Assembly (NCBI RefSeq): GCF_016808335.1
Contig: NC_053138.1
Location: 12,579,900 to 12,643,899, forward strand
Length of the DNA stretch: 64,000 nucleotides
Source of the DNA: Panicum virgatum
Lineage: Eukaryota > Streptophyta > Magnoliopsida > Poales > Poaceae
Direction of reading: 5' to 3'
Shown here: piece after piece, positions 47,104 to 58,324 of the stretch
Position numbering within the stretch: the stretch's first letter is position 1
Layout of the letters: the number at the start of each line of letters is the position of its first letter
Notes under the pieces: model-generated
Database searches by the model: none
The model's input: only the letters and a program-made list of their open reading frames with translations
What the model was told of the DNA's origin: nothing
Program-made: the position numbers and the translations under genes

Positions 47104-47337
47104 GCCCCGTTCACTTCCCAAAAAATAGTAACCGTCACATCGAATTTTTAGACACGTGCATGAAATATTAAATGAAATTAAAAAAATTATTAATTACACA
47201 GTCTAATTAATTAGCACGAGATGAATCTTTTAAGTTTAATTAGTCCATGATTAGACATGATTTCTTAAGTAACAACAAAACATGCTACGGTAACTTTTCA
47301 CCTACTTTTCGCGAGCTAAACGGGGCCTCACAACATT
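47104..47337. mobile_element. MITE, GGCCCCGTTTAG family
   Basis: The left end tgccccgttcacttcc faces a right end that reads ggccccgtttagctcg on the opposite strand. The interior attagcacgagatgaatctt is shared with the element at 37650. Confidence 0.75.
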
Positions 47338-47461
47338 CGCAATGGACCAATGGTTGGTGTCAGTGTGTGTATATGGGCCAATATGGTATATTTTAGTACA
47401 GCTAACATGAGACTCATAATCCAAATAATCTTTGGTTATTAAGAACTAGAGACCAAATATA

Positions 47462-47674
47462 CTCCGGCCCTCCATCCCAAAAATAAATCATTCTATAATT
47501 CAAAATTTATCTCAGAAAATAAACTATTTTATCTTATTTAGAAAGTACATATACATATAAAAATTAATTACTGCCAAATATAGTTAATAAATAGTGGTAA
47601 ATATGGTCGTTTTATACTCTTATTAATTTATTCTAGAATTTCTAAATTAATTTGTATTTTGGGATGGACGGAGT
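47462..47674. mobile_element. Stowaway-like MITE
   Basis: The left end ctccggccctccatccc faces a right end gggatggacggag. The interior is AT-rich and imperfectly palindromic (aaataaatcattctataatt against aatttattctagaattt). Confidence 0.8.
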
Positions 47675-48309
47675 AGGACTAACTTAATTGTGGTCATTAC
47701 AAATTTGATCGGATCATTTCACGTTCTTAAAATCTCATACAATTAAACTCACTCCTATCAACCAGCAAACTCATAAGGCAAACTCGGATCCTTCTTAGTT
47801 CTTACATGCAATTAAAAATCAATAAAAGCAAACACTTTTAACTCAAAATAAATGTCGTTACACAATTCTTCAAAACATAGAATTGTATAGAGAAGGTCAC
47901 GTGTTCCATTATTTCAAATACAGGTCTGACATAATTCAGATTCTAATTTCTAATCAAAGAATTAAAGTTCATGCCCTTTTTAGGCTTATGCAATCATAAT
48001 TCATCTAAATTTGTTTTATGCCAAAGTTTTTAAGCTTTCTTCATAATATCTAAATTTTGTATAAATTGACAATAGAAGATAGCCTTTACTAAATTCATTT
48101 AAAAAATATTTTCAGAAATTATAAAAACTTTTTATTAAGCATCACATATTCTCTAATTATTATATTTAATGTTAAGAAGATTGATTTTTTACGATAAACT
48201 TGGGAGAAAGCAGCTAACACCGAGTCAGCATGCATGCCAAGGTTGTGCAGCCGTTTGCACAGGTCCTACCAGTCACTCAGTCAGAGACCCCGAACCTCCA
48301 CCCCATCCC
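47675..48309. other. Upstream region of TRAP-beta gene
   Basis: AT-rich sequence becoming GC-rich close to the start codon at 48310. No other gene recognised. Confidence 0.4.
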
Positions 48310-50557
48310 ATGGCGCTGTCGCGGCGATCTCTCCTCGTCGTCGTCCTTGGCGCGCTCGCCGCCACTGCCACCGCCGCCGTAGGGGATGCGCCGTTCGTGG
48401 TGGCGCACAAGAAGGTCGCCCTCTCCCGCCCCGTACCCGGCGTCGAGCGCCTCGCCGTCACCATCAACCTCTACAACCAGGGTGCCGCGTGAGTCGTCCT
48501 CGTCTCCCATTCCCTCTCCTCCGATCCGCGCCTTTCCTCGCCAGATCTCCTCACAGTCACAGGTTCCACGTAGGAGCATGCAAGGACTGGAATTAGGCCA
48601 ATAGGAACGGCTCGGTTTCTTATCTGACGATTAGCATTAGCTAGCCTTACAGTGTCAGCAACTAATCAACTATCTCCGTTTCAAAAAAAAAAAAGTGTCA
48701 GCAACTATCACTTCACTAAACCGCCTCTTTCATTCTCAATTATTCTGGTTCTCTTCCTTAAAAGAACGCTCATTTTAGACGGCTTCTCCAATAGTATCGG
48801 GATTCTAACACCTGTATTCTATCACATCGTATGGAGTTTGCAGATTGTACTTTACTGGCTAGGGGGGCCTTGTTTAGTTGGTGAAAAATTGTAGGTTTTT
48901 GGTACTGTAGCATATTTCGTTGTTACTTGACAAATAATGTCCAATTATAAAATAATTATGTTTAAAAGATTCATCTCGTGCTAATCAGTTAGACTGTGTA
49001 ATTAATTATTTTTTTCAACTGCATTTAATGCTCCATGCATGTGTCCCAACATTCGATGCGACGGGTACTGTAGAATTTTTTTTGAGAACTAAACAGGGAG
49101 AATCCACCGATACTGATGCCTGTAGCTTAAAGAGTTAAATGTGTCTGAGTGAAAATGCAACTGAATTCTCATTCAAATAAATTAACTCCAATTTATTTGT
49201 GGTATGGAGGCTATGTTACTGTCCTAGATCTAGCATACACTGTCCAAACACGTACTTTGGTCTACTGTTTTTCTTACCGTGCTGGAATCTGGAGCCAACT
49301 TGCACCCAAACATTCACATGGGTATTAATCCTCAATCGCAAATTGACTTTTGTATCTTTCTCTCTCTTTTGTTGTTTCAGCAGGAAAACTAAACAACTAA
49401 TCATAATATTCTGCACCGGTGTCACCAATGATTTGTTACAATTCTAATTTTGCAGGACTGCATATGATGTTAGCCTGAATGATGACTCTTGGCCACAAGA
49501 AGCATTTGAGATCGTCTCTGGAAGCACGTCGAAGATAGTCGAAAAGCTTGATCCGTGAGGAATCAATTCATAATGCATTTTAGGAATCAATTCATAATGC
49601 ATTTTACTTCCATTGACACGCCTAGATTTTTTTCCTAACCCTTTGACTTCATTTTTCCAGTGGTGCTACTGCTTCTCACAACTTTGTTTTGGAGACGAAA
49701 GTACAGGGCAGATTTCAGGGTTCCCATGCGGTTATTAAGTACCGTGTTTTCACAAACGCTGCACTTCAGGTGTGCTTCCTCTTACATAATTATTTTTTAT
49801 GCATAGTATATCTGTGATTGATAGTTGTTTTGTGTTTAACTATAGCACTTAGCTAGATGAATACTGAGAGAATTGGTTAAAGTAAACCAGCTATTACTTT
49901 GAATTTGGTTACAACTTTAAGAAGACTTGCCATTGCAAACAATTAATATATGAGTGACAAGTGGTAATAAGCATACAAAGAGTAAAATGGAGCTTTTGCT
50001 AGTGTTATCCTGTCATTTCATAGATCGATGATGAGGGGCTTATCTGGTGGGCCAAAATAGCTAACTGCTTCATAATATGCCTAAAGATACTGTGAACTGT
50101 GTTGTTGTGGCTATTTTCTGTTCCTTGAGTTAACTTAACTAGCTAATTTTCTATTCTGAAGGAGGCCTATTCAACCCCTACCCTCGCACTTGACATCCTT
50201 GCTGAGAGACCCCCACAGCAGAAGTTTGAATGGGTTAGTAATGCATAATATTGTACTCAGTTTACTTGTATACAGAATACTTTCTGATTCAGATGTTTAA
50301 TTGACATACCTTTGGTGCTGGCAATCAACTTTCTGGACTTGTGCCATTTGCATCTGGACCTTTCAGGCCAAGGTAATCTGATTATCCTCTATTTTCAGAA
50401 TTTCAGTCACCTTAATATTAAAATTGTTGGCTTGCAGAGACTTGTCGGAGAATACGGCCCGCTGGTGTCAGCCCTTTCCTCTGTTGGTATGTTTATGTAC
50501 CTTGTCACCAGCCCTTCAAAATCAAGTGTTGTAAAAGGAAGCAAGAAGAAGCGCTGA
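48310..50557 (+). CDS. SSR2: Translocon-associated protein subunit beta (TRAP-beta)
   Basis: Six exons: 48310-48488, 49456-49554, 49661-49769, 50162-50233, 50367-50372, 50438-50557. They join in phase to 194 residues. TRAP-beta is part of the ER translocon complex that assists import of secretory proteins. MALSRRSLLVVVLGALAATA is a signal peptide. The lumenal domain contains VAHKKVALSRPVPGVERLAV, NLYNQGAATAYDVSLNDDSW and HNFVLETKVQGRFQGSHAV. A single membrane helix (PLVSALSSVGMFMYLVT) precedes the basic cytosolic tail SKSSVVKGSKKKR. The residues Ala-Lys between KFEW and RLVGEYG are conserved in the family and are encoded here by an apparent 6-base microexon (GCCAAG) with its own acceptor and donor. 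Intron 1 is 967 bases and contains a MITE. Confidence 0.93.
48866..49098. mobile_element. MITE, GGCCTTGTTTAGTT family, in TRAP-beta intron 1
   Basis: The left end ggccttgtttagttggt faces a right end gaactaaacaggg. The interior ttcatctcgtgctaatcagt is the inverse of agcacgagatgaatc in the elements at 37650 and 47104. Confidence 0.8.
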
Positions 50558-51476
50558 ACAGATATGTTTGTCAATCACCCCATTTTACAGTAGTTGGTTT
50601 GGGTCCAAGAAACTCTACAAATTTTGAGTTTTCTCCATGTGCTAGTGTGATGAAGCGAGGAATAAAATGTCATCGATTTTGGCCCTTTGTAGTTGAGCGT
50701 CTAAGGTGAAATCTGAGCTGGCTGACTCTGACAAGAGTAGATGTCGTAATACTCTGAACCAATCGAATTCCTGAGCACTAGCTTTAGTTTACCTTTTCCT
50801 CCTTTATGGGATGACAAATTCCTGATATGTTTCAATCTATCACCGACATTGGACGCGAGATGTTGATGATAATGTTAACTGGACTTGAACTGAGCGAAAC
50901 AGGGGGCTTGCAGAGAACATAGAGGGTCAGTCAGTTGCCGGTGCCTGCTGCTTTGGCCGTTGCCTCTCTTGCTGTCTGTCACAGAGAGCTCAGCGCCGCA
51001 GTTCAATTCTGCTAGGCAAGCAAGCTGCAAAAATCATCTACGTCCACCATAAACCACATGGATCAATATGAAGGGCAGGTCCAACAGACGAGTAACTTCA
51101 AAATACCACCTCTCTTCTCACGTTACAACATCAAGTGTCCCACGACCATCGAACCTTTACAAAACTCTTCTCTGAAAGGTGCCCAGCGAACCTTTCCAAA
51201 ACTCGGCCCAACATATAAAAAAAATGAAGAACAAAATGTATGCATACACATACATGCAGGGCAGAGCACGGCCTTCCGTATCGTTCATTATCCTTTCCAC
51301 AATCAAATCATCAACATCAGGACCATCACCGAGTACACGAGGATGCTATTGCTTATTATGTCCCGACGAATCCAATTCAATCAAATTTACACCATCCACA
51401 AATCATAGCGGTACATAACAAAAAAAAAGTTACATTCAACTGTGGATATTCATTCAATCCTGATCAAGATCCGTGC
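50558..51476. other. Convergent 3' ends of TRAP-beta and VPS60
   Basis: About 0.9 kb between two stop codons on opposite strands, so it holds both 3' untranslated regions. The TRAP-beta side has an AATAAA signal in gaataaaatg (50660-50669). Open frames at 51058-51605 overlap the VPS60 end and look like chance. Confidence 0.5.
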
Positions 51477-53684
51477 CTATGTACGAATGGATGCTTGGGG
51501 AACTGTAGGCAATCCCAGTTCATCCTCCTGCACAAAACCAAAAAAAGAAAAACAAACAAACCGTTAAGTGCTGGTCACCATGGAGCCACAACCGGCTCCA
51601 GCTGAATGCTGCACCATCCAGATGCCAGTTCAGCATTTATGTCTATCGGTAGTTATTTTCCCCATGTTCACTTCCTAGGTAACTCGGTAAGCGTCAAATG
51701 CAATTCAGGTGCATATTTTCTCCTTGCCGACAATATGACCTAGGCTAGCTACCCCCTAGATTGTCCCAATTTCTTTTTATCTTTTATATGCTTGTCATGT
51801 TTTTGTTCTCTATAAAATTGGATAAAGTTTGATGTGATCAATTTTCTGGCCCGGTGATTGCATTAGGCTTCAATAATGTCCAACAGGCTCCAAGTGTGTG
51901 CCAACTAAATATACAGTTTCTAGCTACTTTTGTGGCTAGCGCACATGACAAGCTAAAGAAAACTAAATAATTACTATGATGAGCATGGAAAAGCAACACC
52001 AAAATCCAAGTATGCAAATATCTAAGATCAATCTCACAGTTTTCACTACCTGCTGCTGGTGTGGTGGGGCTGCTGCATGGCCAGTTGGTGCAGCAGGTAA
52101 GTTGAGTTCAGATTCTTGATCCGGTTGAAGGTAAGATGGGACTGACTCTGATTCAAAGTCCATATCAGCTTCCAGAGCATCAAGTTCTGCATTTTTCGAG
52201 AAACAAAATATGAGAATGGCAGGCACAGAATTAACTTATTCTTCCACTTTTCCGGCAAGGCATGCAGTTTGTAAATATGCATAGCCATGCAAATTATGAA
52301 AAAAATCAAACTGCCAATATGAGCCTTACCACCCATAAGTTCTTCCTCGTCAATATCATCAGGGACGTTGTAGCTTCTACCAAGAGTTTCTTGTATCTCA
52401 TTGCTCACGTCCATAAGATCCATCATCTCATCTTGCATGCTCTACAGATTACAGGAGGTATATATTCAGATGCAAAAGCAAACTGGGAGTATAAGCAACA
52501 AAGTGAGCATGCAGTAAGGTGTGAATATTGGAAGCATGAGGAATCTGGTAAGACGGAAGAATGCTGCTTACATCTATATCTTCGAGCTTGACAGTTTTCA
52601 TCATTCCTTTCAGCTCTTTGTTGGCAGCCTTCATTGCAGTCATCTGCACAGTGAAAAAGACTTGGATTAGTAATCTAGATGGAAGCTAGCAACAAAAATA
52701 AAGGTTTTTCTTAGATAGCGCCAGAGCTATACAGTTTGTTGAGCATCTTTAAGTCCCTCCGCTGCAAAAGCAACTTGGTCAAGATTATATGTTTGGTTGT
52801 ACAGCATGTCACGCTGTCCTTCATACCTGTAAAAATAGCAGCACACAGAGGGTGTGAAGGTTAGGAATAATGAGATAATTGGCAAATGGCACGACAGAGA
52901 GTCTCTAAAATTTGTGGAGACAAAATGTCATTTTTGTCAATGGAAGACTAAGCGACTTAGCATATTGTCAGGTGGTAGAATAGTGTTTCCAATTTCACAA
53001 GAATCTCACCCTGCCTACAAGAAATTCTTGCTGCTCAATTTGGATGACCAACCACATCCTAAAGCACAATTTAGATGGTTGCTCTGTACGATGGTATATT
53101 TGTAAATAGGACCCCAATGTATGTATGCATCTAGTAAGATATTGCAGGTATGTTTATTGAATGCGATGGAGCAGTTACCATATGGTGGAAACTGGAAAGT
53201 CATAACTCATATGTTGATTCAGCATAATTGCAAGCAGTTCAACTGGAGATTACACGCAAACAGCATTTTAGGTAGGCTCACATGAGGCTAGGTCAGGGTA
53301 TAAAACTGGCATGAGTAAAGGAATTGGCGTGGGCAAGAGAAAGATGGGCAGAGATTTGATTTCTCACATCCTCCGCTGCTTGAGGACCCTCATGGCCCGT
53401 GCCTTGACGGCCTCCTGCGCGGGGCCCGGGCGCGTCTTCTTGATCTGCTCCTTGTAGCGCGCGAGCTCGGCATCGAGCTTCTTGATCTTCTCATCGACGG
53501 TGTCGCCGCGCTTGGTGATCTGGTTGGGGCGGAGCAAGATCAGAGAGGGTCGCCCTGCCTAAGGAAGGAGAAAGACAGCACGCAATCAAGCAAGGGATTT
53601 CCTTCTGGCACATACTCGTTCGGTTGCGTCCTCGATGGTGGGCGGCGGGTCCTTGTTCTTCTTGGCGCCGAAGATCTTCTTCAT
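51477..53684 (-). CDS. VPS60: ESCRT-III-like protein VPS60 (CHMP5 family)
   Basis: Seven exons: 53616-53684, 53368-53519, 52733-52826, 52572-52643, 52330-52441, 52050-52186, 51477-51527. They join in phase to 228 residues, normal for the SNF7 family. VPS60 acts late in multivesicular-body sorting with LIP5 and VPS4. The N-terminus MKKIFGAKKNKDPPPTIEDA is typical of VPS60, followed by a basic helical hairpin (KKLDAELARYKEQIKKTRPG, RAMRVLKQRRMYEGQRDML) and helix 3 (KAANKELKGMMKTVKLEDID). The acidic half follows (MQDEMMDLMDVSNEIQETLG, DDIDEEELMGELDALEADMD). The tail ends EDELGLPTVPQASIRT. The start lies about 37 bases downstream of a 25-G run in the leader, a site where sequencing errors are likely but which does not touch the coding part. 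Confidence 0.94.
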
Positions 53685-53720
53685 CGAATCCGGCGAAATC
53701 CAAAGGGCGCGGGGCGAGTC

Positions 53721-53745
53721 GGGGGGGGGGGGGGGGGGGGGGGGG
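53721..53745. repeat. 25-base poly-G tract in the VPS60 leader
   Basis: An uninterrupted G run, which is a C run on the coding strand, 37 bases upstream of the VPS60 start codon. Confidence 0.92.
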
Positions 53746-53969
53746 ATTGCGATTGATTGCTTGGCGACGCGGAATTGGGGCCGATCCTAGGAAGGGGACG
53801 CTGGAGTCGATCGAGGGAGGGGAAACTTCCGCCTTCCTCTGAAGCGGCTATCTTGTTAGTTGTGTGGAAGCTTCCGCTCGCGACTTGGTCCGCCGTCTCC
53901 TCGTCGACCTCGGCCACAACATCAAAACACCACACCACACGGTTTCCTCGGCCAGGAAAACACAAGGAG

Positions 53970-55692
53970 ACAACTAGACAAGGACGGGTGCACTATTTTT
54001 TCTATAATTTTCTTGTTACATTATAAATTCCTTTAAAGATATTCTCTATGCAAAGATACATACAAATGTGACATACCCGGGCTGACGCATTGGTTTCTTT
54101 CCCGCTGAACCAGAGTTCTTTCCTTTATTTTCCTTTCAATTTCTTTGTGTTTATTTCTAGAATCAGATTCCTTAGTGCGGTATATACTCGAATCGCCTCA
54201 CCTGCTGCTGCAAGAATGTATAACCCAGCAGGATCAGAATGCTCTGCCGCTACCAACACGGATAGGTAGATCTGCGAGCATGTGATTAAATCGAACAACT
54301 GTCTTTTCAATCTTTTGTTTCCTCATCAAATTATATAATCTAGCTTATGATTAAAGACAATGTAGTAAAAGACCATCCTGAATAACTACTCACGCGCGGC
54401 TTATTTCAGATTATTTTAGTGATCCGAGTTGCCTTTTATCTTCTTTTTTTTCTTGAACCAAACAAGCACCCTCTTAAGAAGCCGAGTAGAGTAATTAATC
54501 AATCATGGCGCCTCTAATCATGCCTCATGCATGTGCTTCTTCCTTCAACCTTATCCATCATCCATGGCAGGAGCCAAACCGAGCGGAGAAAGGCAGAAAC
54601 AAAATCAACATTAACCAAAACGGAAAAGCACGCACATGACGGATGGTCAGATAGTGTGATTGCTACCTGTACTGCACCGCCCAAAAACAGTTAATGTTTT
54701 GTATATTATATAACATAATAATATATGTAGCTTGAGGTCTTGAGTGGATAGCTTGATTTGGTTACTTTCGAGTTCCTGAAATGTGTTTAGATAAACTAAA
54801 TAACCTGAAATCCTCTCTCTCTCTCTCTCTCTCTCAATGTTCACTGCTGAAAGTGTTTACCATGCTTTTTACCAGGTGTCATCCACGGCTTAGAGCATAT
54901 GTGACGCGTGGCATCTCAGAACAAAATAAAATGGGCAATTAGTAATGCTCCAGACAAGATGACCTAGCTAGCCTGGTACTCATAATGCAATCATGCAAGT
55001 GAAAAACCACCGGCATGGTTTAGTTATTTTTTAAACTAAAACTGATACGAATAAACAGGTACACTCATGACACATGTATCGCATCACGAGCAGATAACAC
55101 CATGTGTAGAATACGTTTTCAGTCACGTTATTTCCTACAACTCTCTTTTCCCTCACTCCTGGGGCACAGTAGCTGGGTGGTGTTTTCCGGGAGCGGAGCA
55201 GTGGGTGCCAATGCCCCTGCAGACTGCAGTTGCCTTTGCAGTCGTTTCCTTGCTCTCGGAAGTCTTCGCATTCGCAGACATTGGGCTGCTCGCGGCTGCT
55301 GCTGGCTGCTCCTGCCGTTCGGCAGCTGGGCTTGCTGCTGGCTGCCTCGCTGCTGGCTTGCAGCAGCCGCGAGCAGCCCAGTAGCCAGCTGCCGAACACG
55401 AGTATTGTGTTCGGCTGCCTGCTGCGGGTGGTGGTTGTCGAATTTTTTGAGAGAAAAATATTGTTGGTTGGTTGGTGTTGGTGGTTAATTTTGTGTGAAA
55501 AAAAAACACTGTTGACTGGATGCAACCAAAATGCAACGGCAGAGGTGATGGCGTGCCGCTGCCAGAGACAATAATGGAGTACTGTAGACTATAGTCCTTG
55601 ATTTTTTTAAAAAAATCTATAGGCTTTAGTCCTAGACTCCTAGTATACCCAGCAGTGAACTTTCAAAAAAAGTATACCCAGCAGTGCAAGTA
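53970..55692. other. Intergenic with a GC-rich fold-back block
   Basis: AT-rich sequence with a (CT)n run at 54812-54834. A GC-rich block at about 55150-55430 is made of gctgctgg/ccagcagc units that pair as inverted repeats (ggctgctcgcggctgctgct against agcagccgcgagcagcc). After it comes gttcggctgcctgctgcggg and gagagaaaaatattgttgg, resembling gttcggctggctgtggctgg and gagagaaaagcactgctga at 56853-56910. This looks like a GC-rich MITE family, but the ends are unclear. Confidence 0.4.
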
Positions 55693-56025
55693 TGGGGTCG
55701 TTTAGTTACCAAAAATTTTCACCCAAAAATTTTCACCTCCCCTTTAAACATATGTATGAAGCACTAAATGTAATTAAATAACAAAACTAATTACACAGTT
55801 TGGATGTACACGACGAGACAAATCTTTTAAGCCTAATTAGTGCATGATTAGCCATAAGTGCTATATTAACCCGCATGTGCTAATGATGCGGTCAAAGGCC
55901 TCAAAAAATTCGTCTCGTGGTTTCCAAATGAGTTCTGAAATTAGTGTCCGAAAAGTCCTCCCGACATCTGGTCAAACTATCGACGTGACATCCAAAATTT
56001 TTTGATTTTGGAACTAAACGGGCTC
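55693..56025. mobile_element. MITE, GGGGTCGTTTAGTT family
   Basis: The left end ggggtcgtttagttacc faces a right end that reads agcccgtttagttcc on the opposite strand. The interior resembles the family at 34911 and 58007 (acaaatcttttaagcct, gcggtcaaaggcctc). Confidence 0.75.
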
Positions 56026-57098
56026 TATGATTACGAAACTATGAATATCCCTCTCCCCATACTCCATTTGATTAATCACAGCACACTCCTACAGTGCTAC
56101 TGCTAATTACTATGGATTATATATAGCTATCAAGTTGAAGTAATCAGTACTAATCAGAGGACTGACACGAGAAAAAAAAAGAATGATGCATAGACGAGAG
56201 GGGCTGGTGCCATGGTCAAACTAAAACAGAGGGCGTGAGGATCGGAAATTCACGAGCGGTATGTGCCTGTCCACTGTCCTCGCGTACTTGTGCCCCCCTC
56301 ATCTTTCCACGGGACGTCGTCGAGACCGGACCAAGACCAAGACGACGACCAAGGGGGGCGGAGCTGCCTTATGCCGTTGGGTTGCGACCCCGACCAATTG
56401 TGCAGATTCGCTGTAAAATACTGTTTATCTCATTAGTCGACACCGTCGTCCAAAAAAGCCGACCCCGATGGCCAGAACTTCTAGCTTTGCCCTTCGAGCA
56501 AGAAAACCAACTCGCCAAGCCGCCACTACTTCACCTTCGCTTCGCCGCCGAATCAGAGGCTTCGCGTTAGGTCGTGTTTGATCCAAGTGCTGGTGCATCG
56601 GCCTATTCAAACTTGTGGGTTAAACTTTAGTCAAAATTTTAAAAACTTTAGCATGTGTACAAGTGTTAATATTTGCTAAAATTTAGTACTCAATTTTAGC
56701 TCATACAACCATACTCTTTTGGCGCTTTGTTAAATTGTATTGTCATATATACTTGCTTATATATATGATTATTATGGTTGGAATTGAATCTTTCCTTACA
56801 CTCAAATTTGCAAATGCCCTACATATATATAACATTACAATCACTTCCAATCTGTTCGGCTGGCTGTGGCTGGTGTTGATTTGTTGTGAGAGAAAAGCAC
56901 TGCTGACTTGTTGAAGTTTGAAATACTAGTATTTCTCTCTCTTTGATAAACTACTAGTACTAGTATTTTCGGCTTATTCGGTGGGTATGTGGTGTGGACA
57001 CGAAGAAAAAAGAAACCGGTTCGTGTAAAGTGTAATGCCGGCGGTTGCTTGTTTCCGCAAGTCTACTAGTATGTGAATGTGATGTGGCGAAGCGGGAT
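56026..57098. other. Intergenic, no gene recognised
   Basis: A GC-rich patch at 56230-56570 has an open frame without known domain. The rest is AT-rich. Confidence 0.35.
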
Positions 57099-57355
57099 GG
57101 CTTTGCTGGCCTTGCTCCCGTCGTCGCTTGCTTTTTACTTGTGGAGAGAGAGACATGGAGTAATCAACTACTCCAGCCTAATAAATAATTAAAAAAGCGG
57201 ATTAGAAGAGGAAGGATATGCCTGCGGGCTTTGCTGGCCTTGCTCCCGTCGTCGCTTGCTTTTTACTTGGGGAGTGAGAGACATGGAGTAATCAACTACT
57301 CCAGCCTAATAAACAATTAAAAAAAGCGGATTAGAAGAGGAAGGATATGCCTGCG
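57099..57355. repeat. 128-bp tandem duplication
   Basis: Unit 57099-57226 is repeated at 57227-57355 with a handful of substitutions and one extra A. Each unit begins ggctttgctggccttgctcc and ends gaaggatatgcctgcg. Confidence 0.93.
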
Positions 57356-58006
57356 GGCCCACGCAGGTATGTTTGCTTGTTTGTTTAATTTATATACTTA
57401 TTATATGTGTGTATATCTGCTACCTTGTTGAATCGTATGGTTGATTATTATAATAATATTTCTGTTCCAACCGTGGGACAGCGACAGGGAACGGTTGCTT
57501 GCTCGCGCAAGATAACAAGACACGGATCGGATGCATGTCAGCGCAGAGAGTTCCCAGGATTTGCATTTGATCCACGAGTTGGGTGTTCTTGTCCCCTCCG
57601 ATCTGGATGATCCAAAGTGACTTCTCCATGTAGGAACGATGATGTCCAACAGTCCAAGGGTTTGCGCTTGTGCCCGTGGCTTGCCATGACGGTCCGTCTC
57701 GATGGCAAGGGCGTGCAGGTGCAGCGCAGGCACGAGTAATGGCCGCCGTGGCTCGGAGAGGAGCTCGGGAGCAGGAGCCGTCTCCTCCCATCGCGGCGCT
57801 CATCTCAGCTCCCGCCTCGTGTTCCTCGCGCGAGCGCGACCAGCCACAGAGAGGGAGAGGGAGAGGGAGAGCCGGAGAGGGACAAGTCGCTCCTCTCTTC
57901 CCTGCTTGCTTGTTCTCCTCTTCCTTCCTCGCAGCCCTTCTCTGCTCTCCCTCTCTCTCTCCATCATTATTGTTCCCCACCCAACATCGCAAACTCCTCT
58001 TGTTTT
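57356..58006. other. Intergenic or upstream leader of the MEI2-like gene
   Basis: GC-rich sequence at 57690-57940 with CT-rich runs (ctctccctctctctctcc, 57945-57962). The open frames are not family-like. It may be promoter-distal sequence of the gene starting at 59698. Confidence 0.3.
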
Positions 58007-58324
58007 GGCTATGTTTGGTTATTTTCGCTCACGTTTTTTAGAAAAGAATCTCCCTTCATAGAATATTAAGTAAAATTTATTTGCAAAATTTTTTTAGAGA
58101 TGGTGTAATTTTTCGAGACAAATCTAGTGACAGTAATTAATTGTTGATTTGCTACAGTGATGCTACAATAACCATCCTCTAGTCACGCGGTCAAAGGACT
58201 CATTAGATTCGTCTCGCGATTTCCACGGAGAGTTGTGGAGGTGGTTTTATAATAGACTTTATTTACTACTTTAAATTAGTGATAAAAGATGAAAAAATTC
58301 CATGCAATTCCAACCAAACACGGC
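58007..58324. mobile_element. MITE, GGCC-NTGTTTGGTT family
   Basis: The left end ggctatgtttggttatt faces a right end that reads ggccgtgtttggttgg on the opposite strand. The interior gctacagtgatgctacaata and gcggtcaaaggactcatt are shared with the decayed copy at 9395-9648. Confidence 0.8.

Noticed and set aside
55031..55574. Overlapping 114-164-residue frames in the GC-rich fold-back block
   Set aside because: Ala/Cys/Leu-rich translations of gctgctgg repeats on both strands; best explained by a repeat, not a gene.
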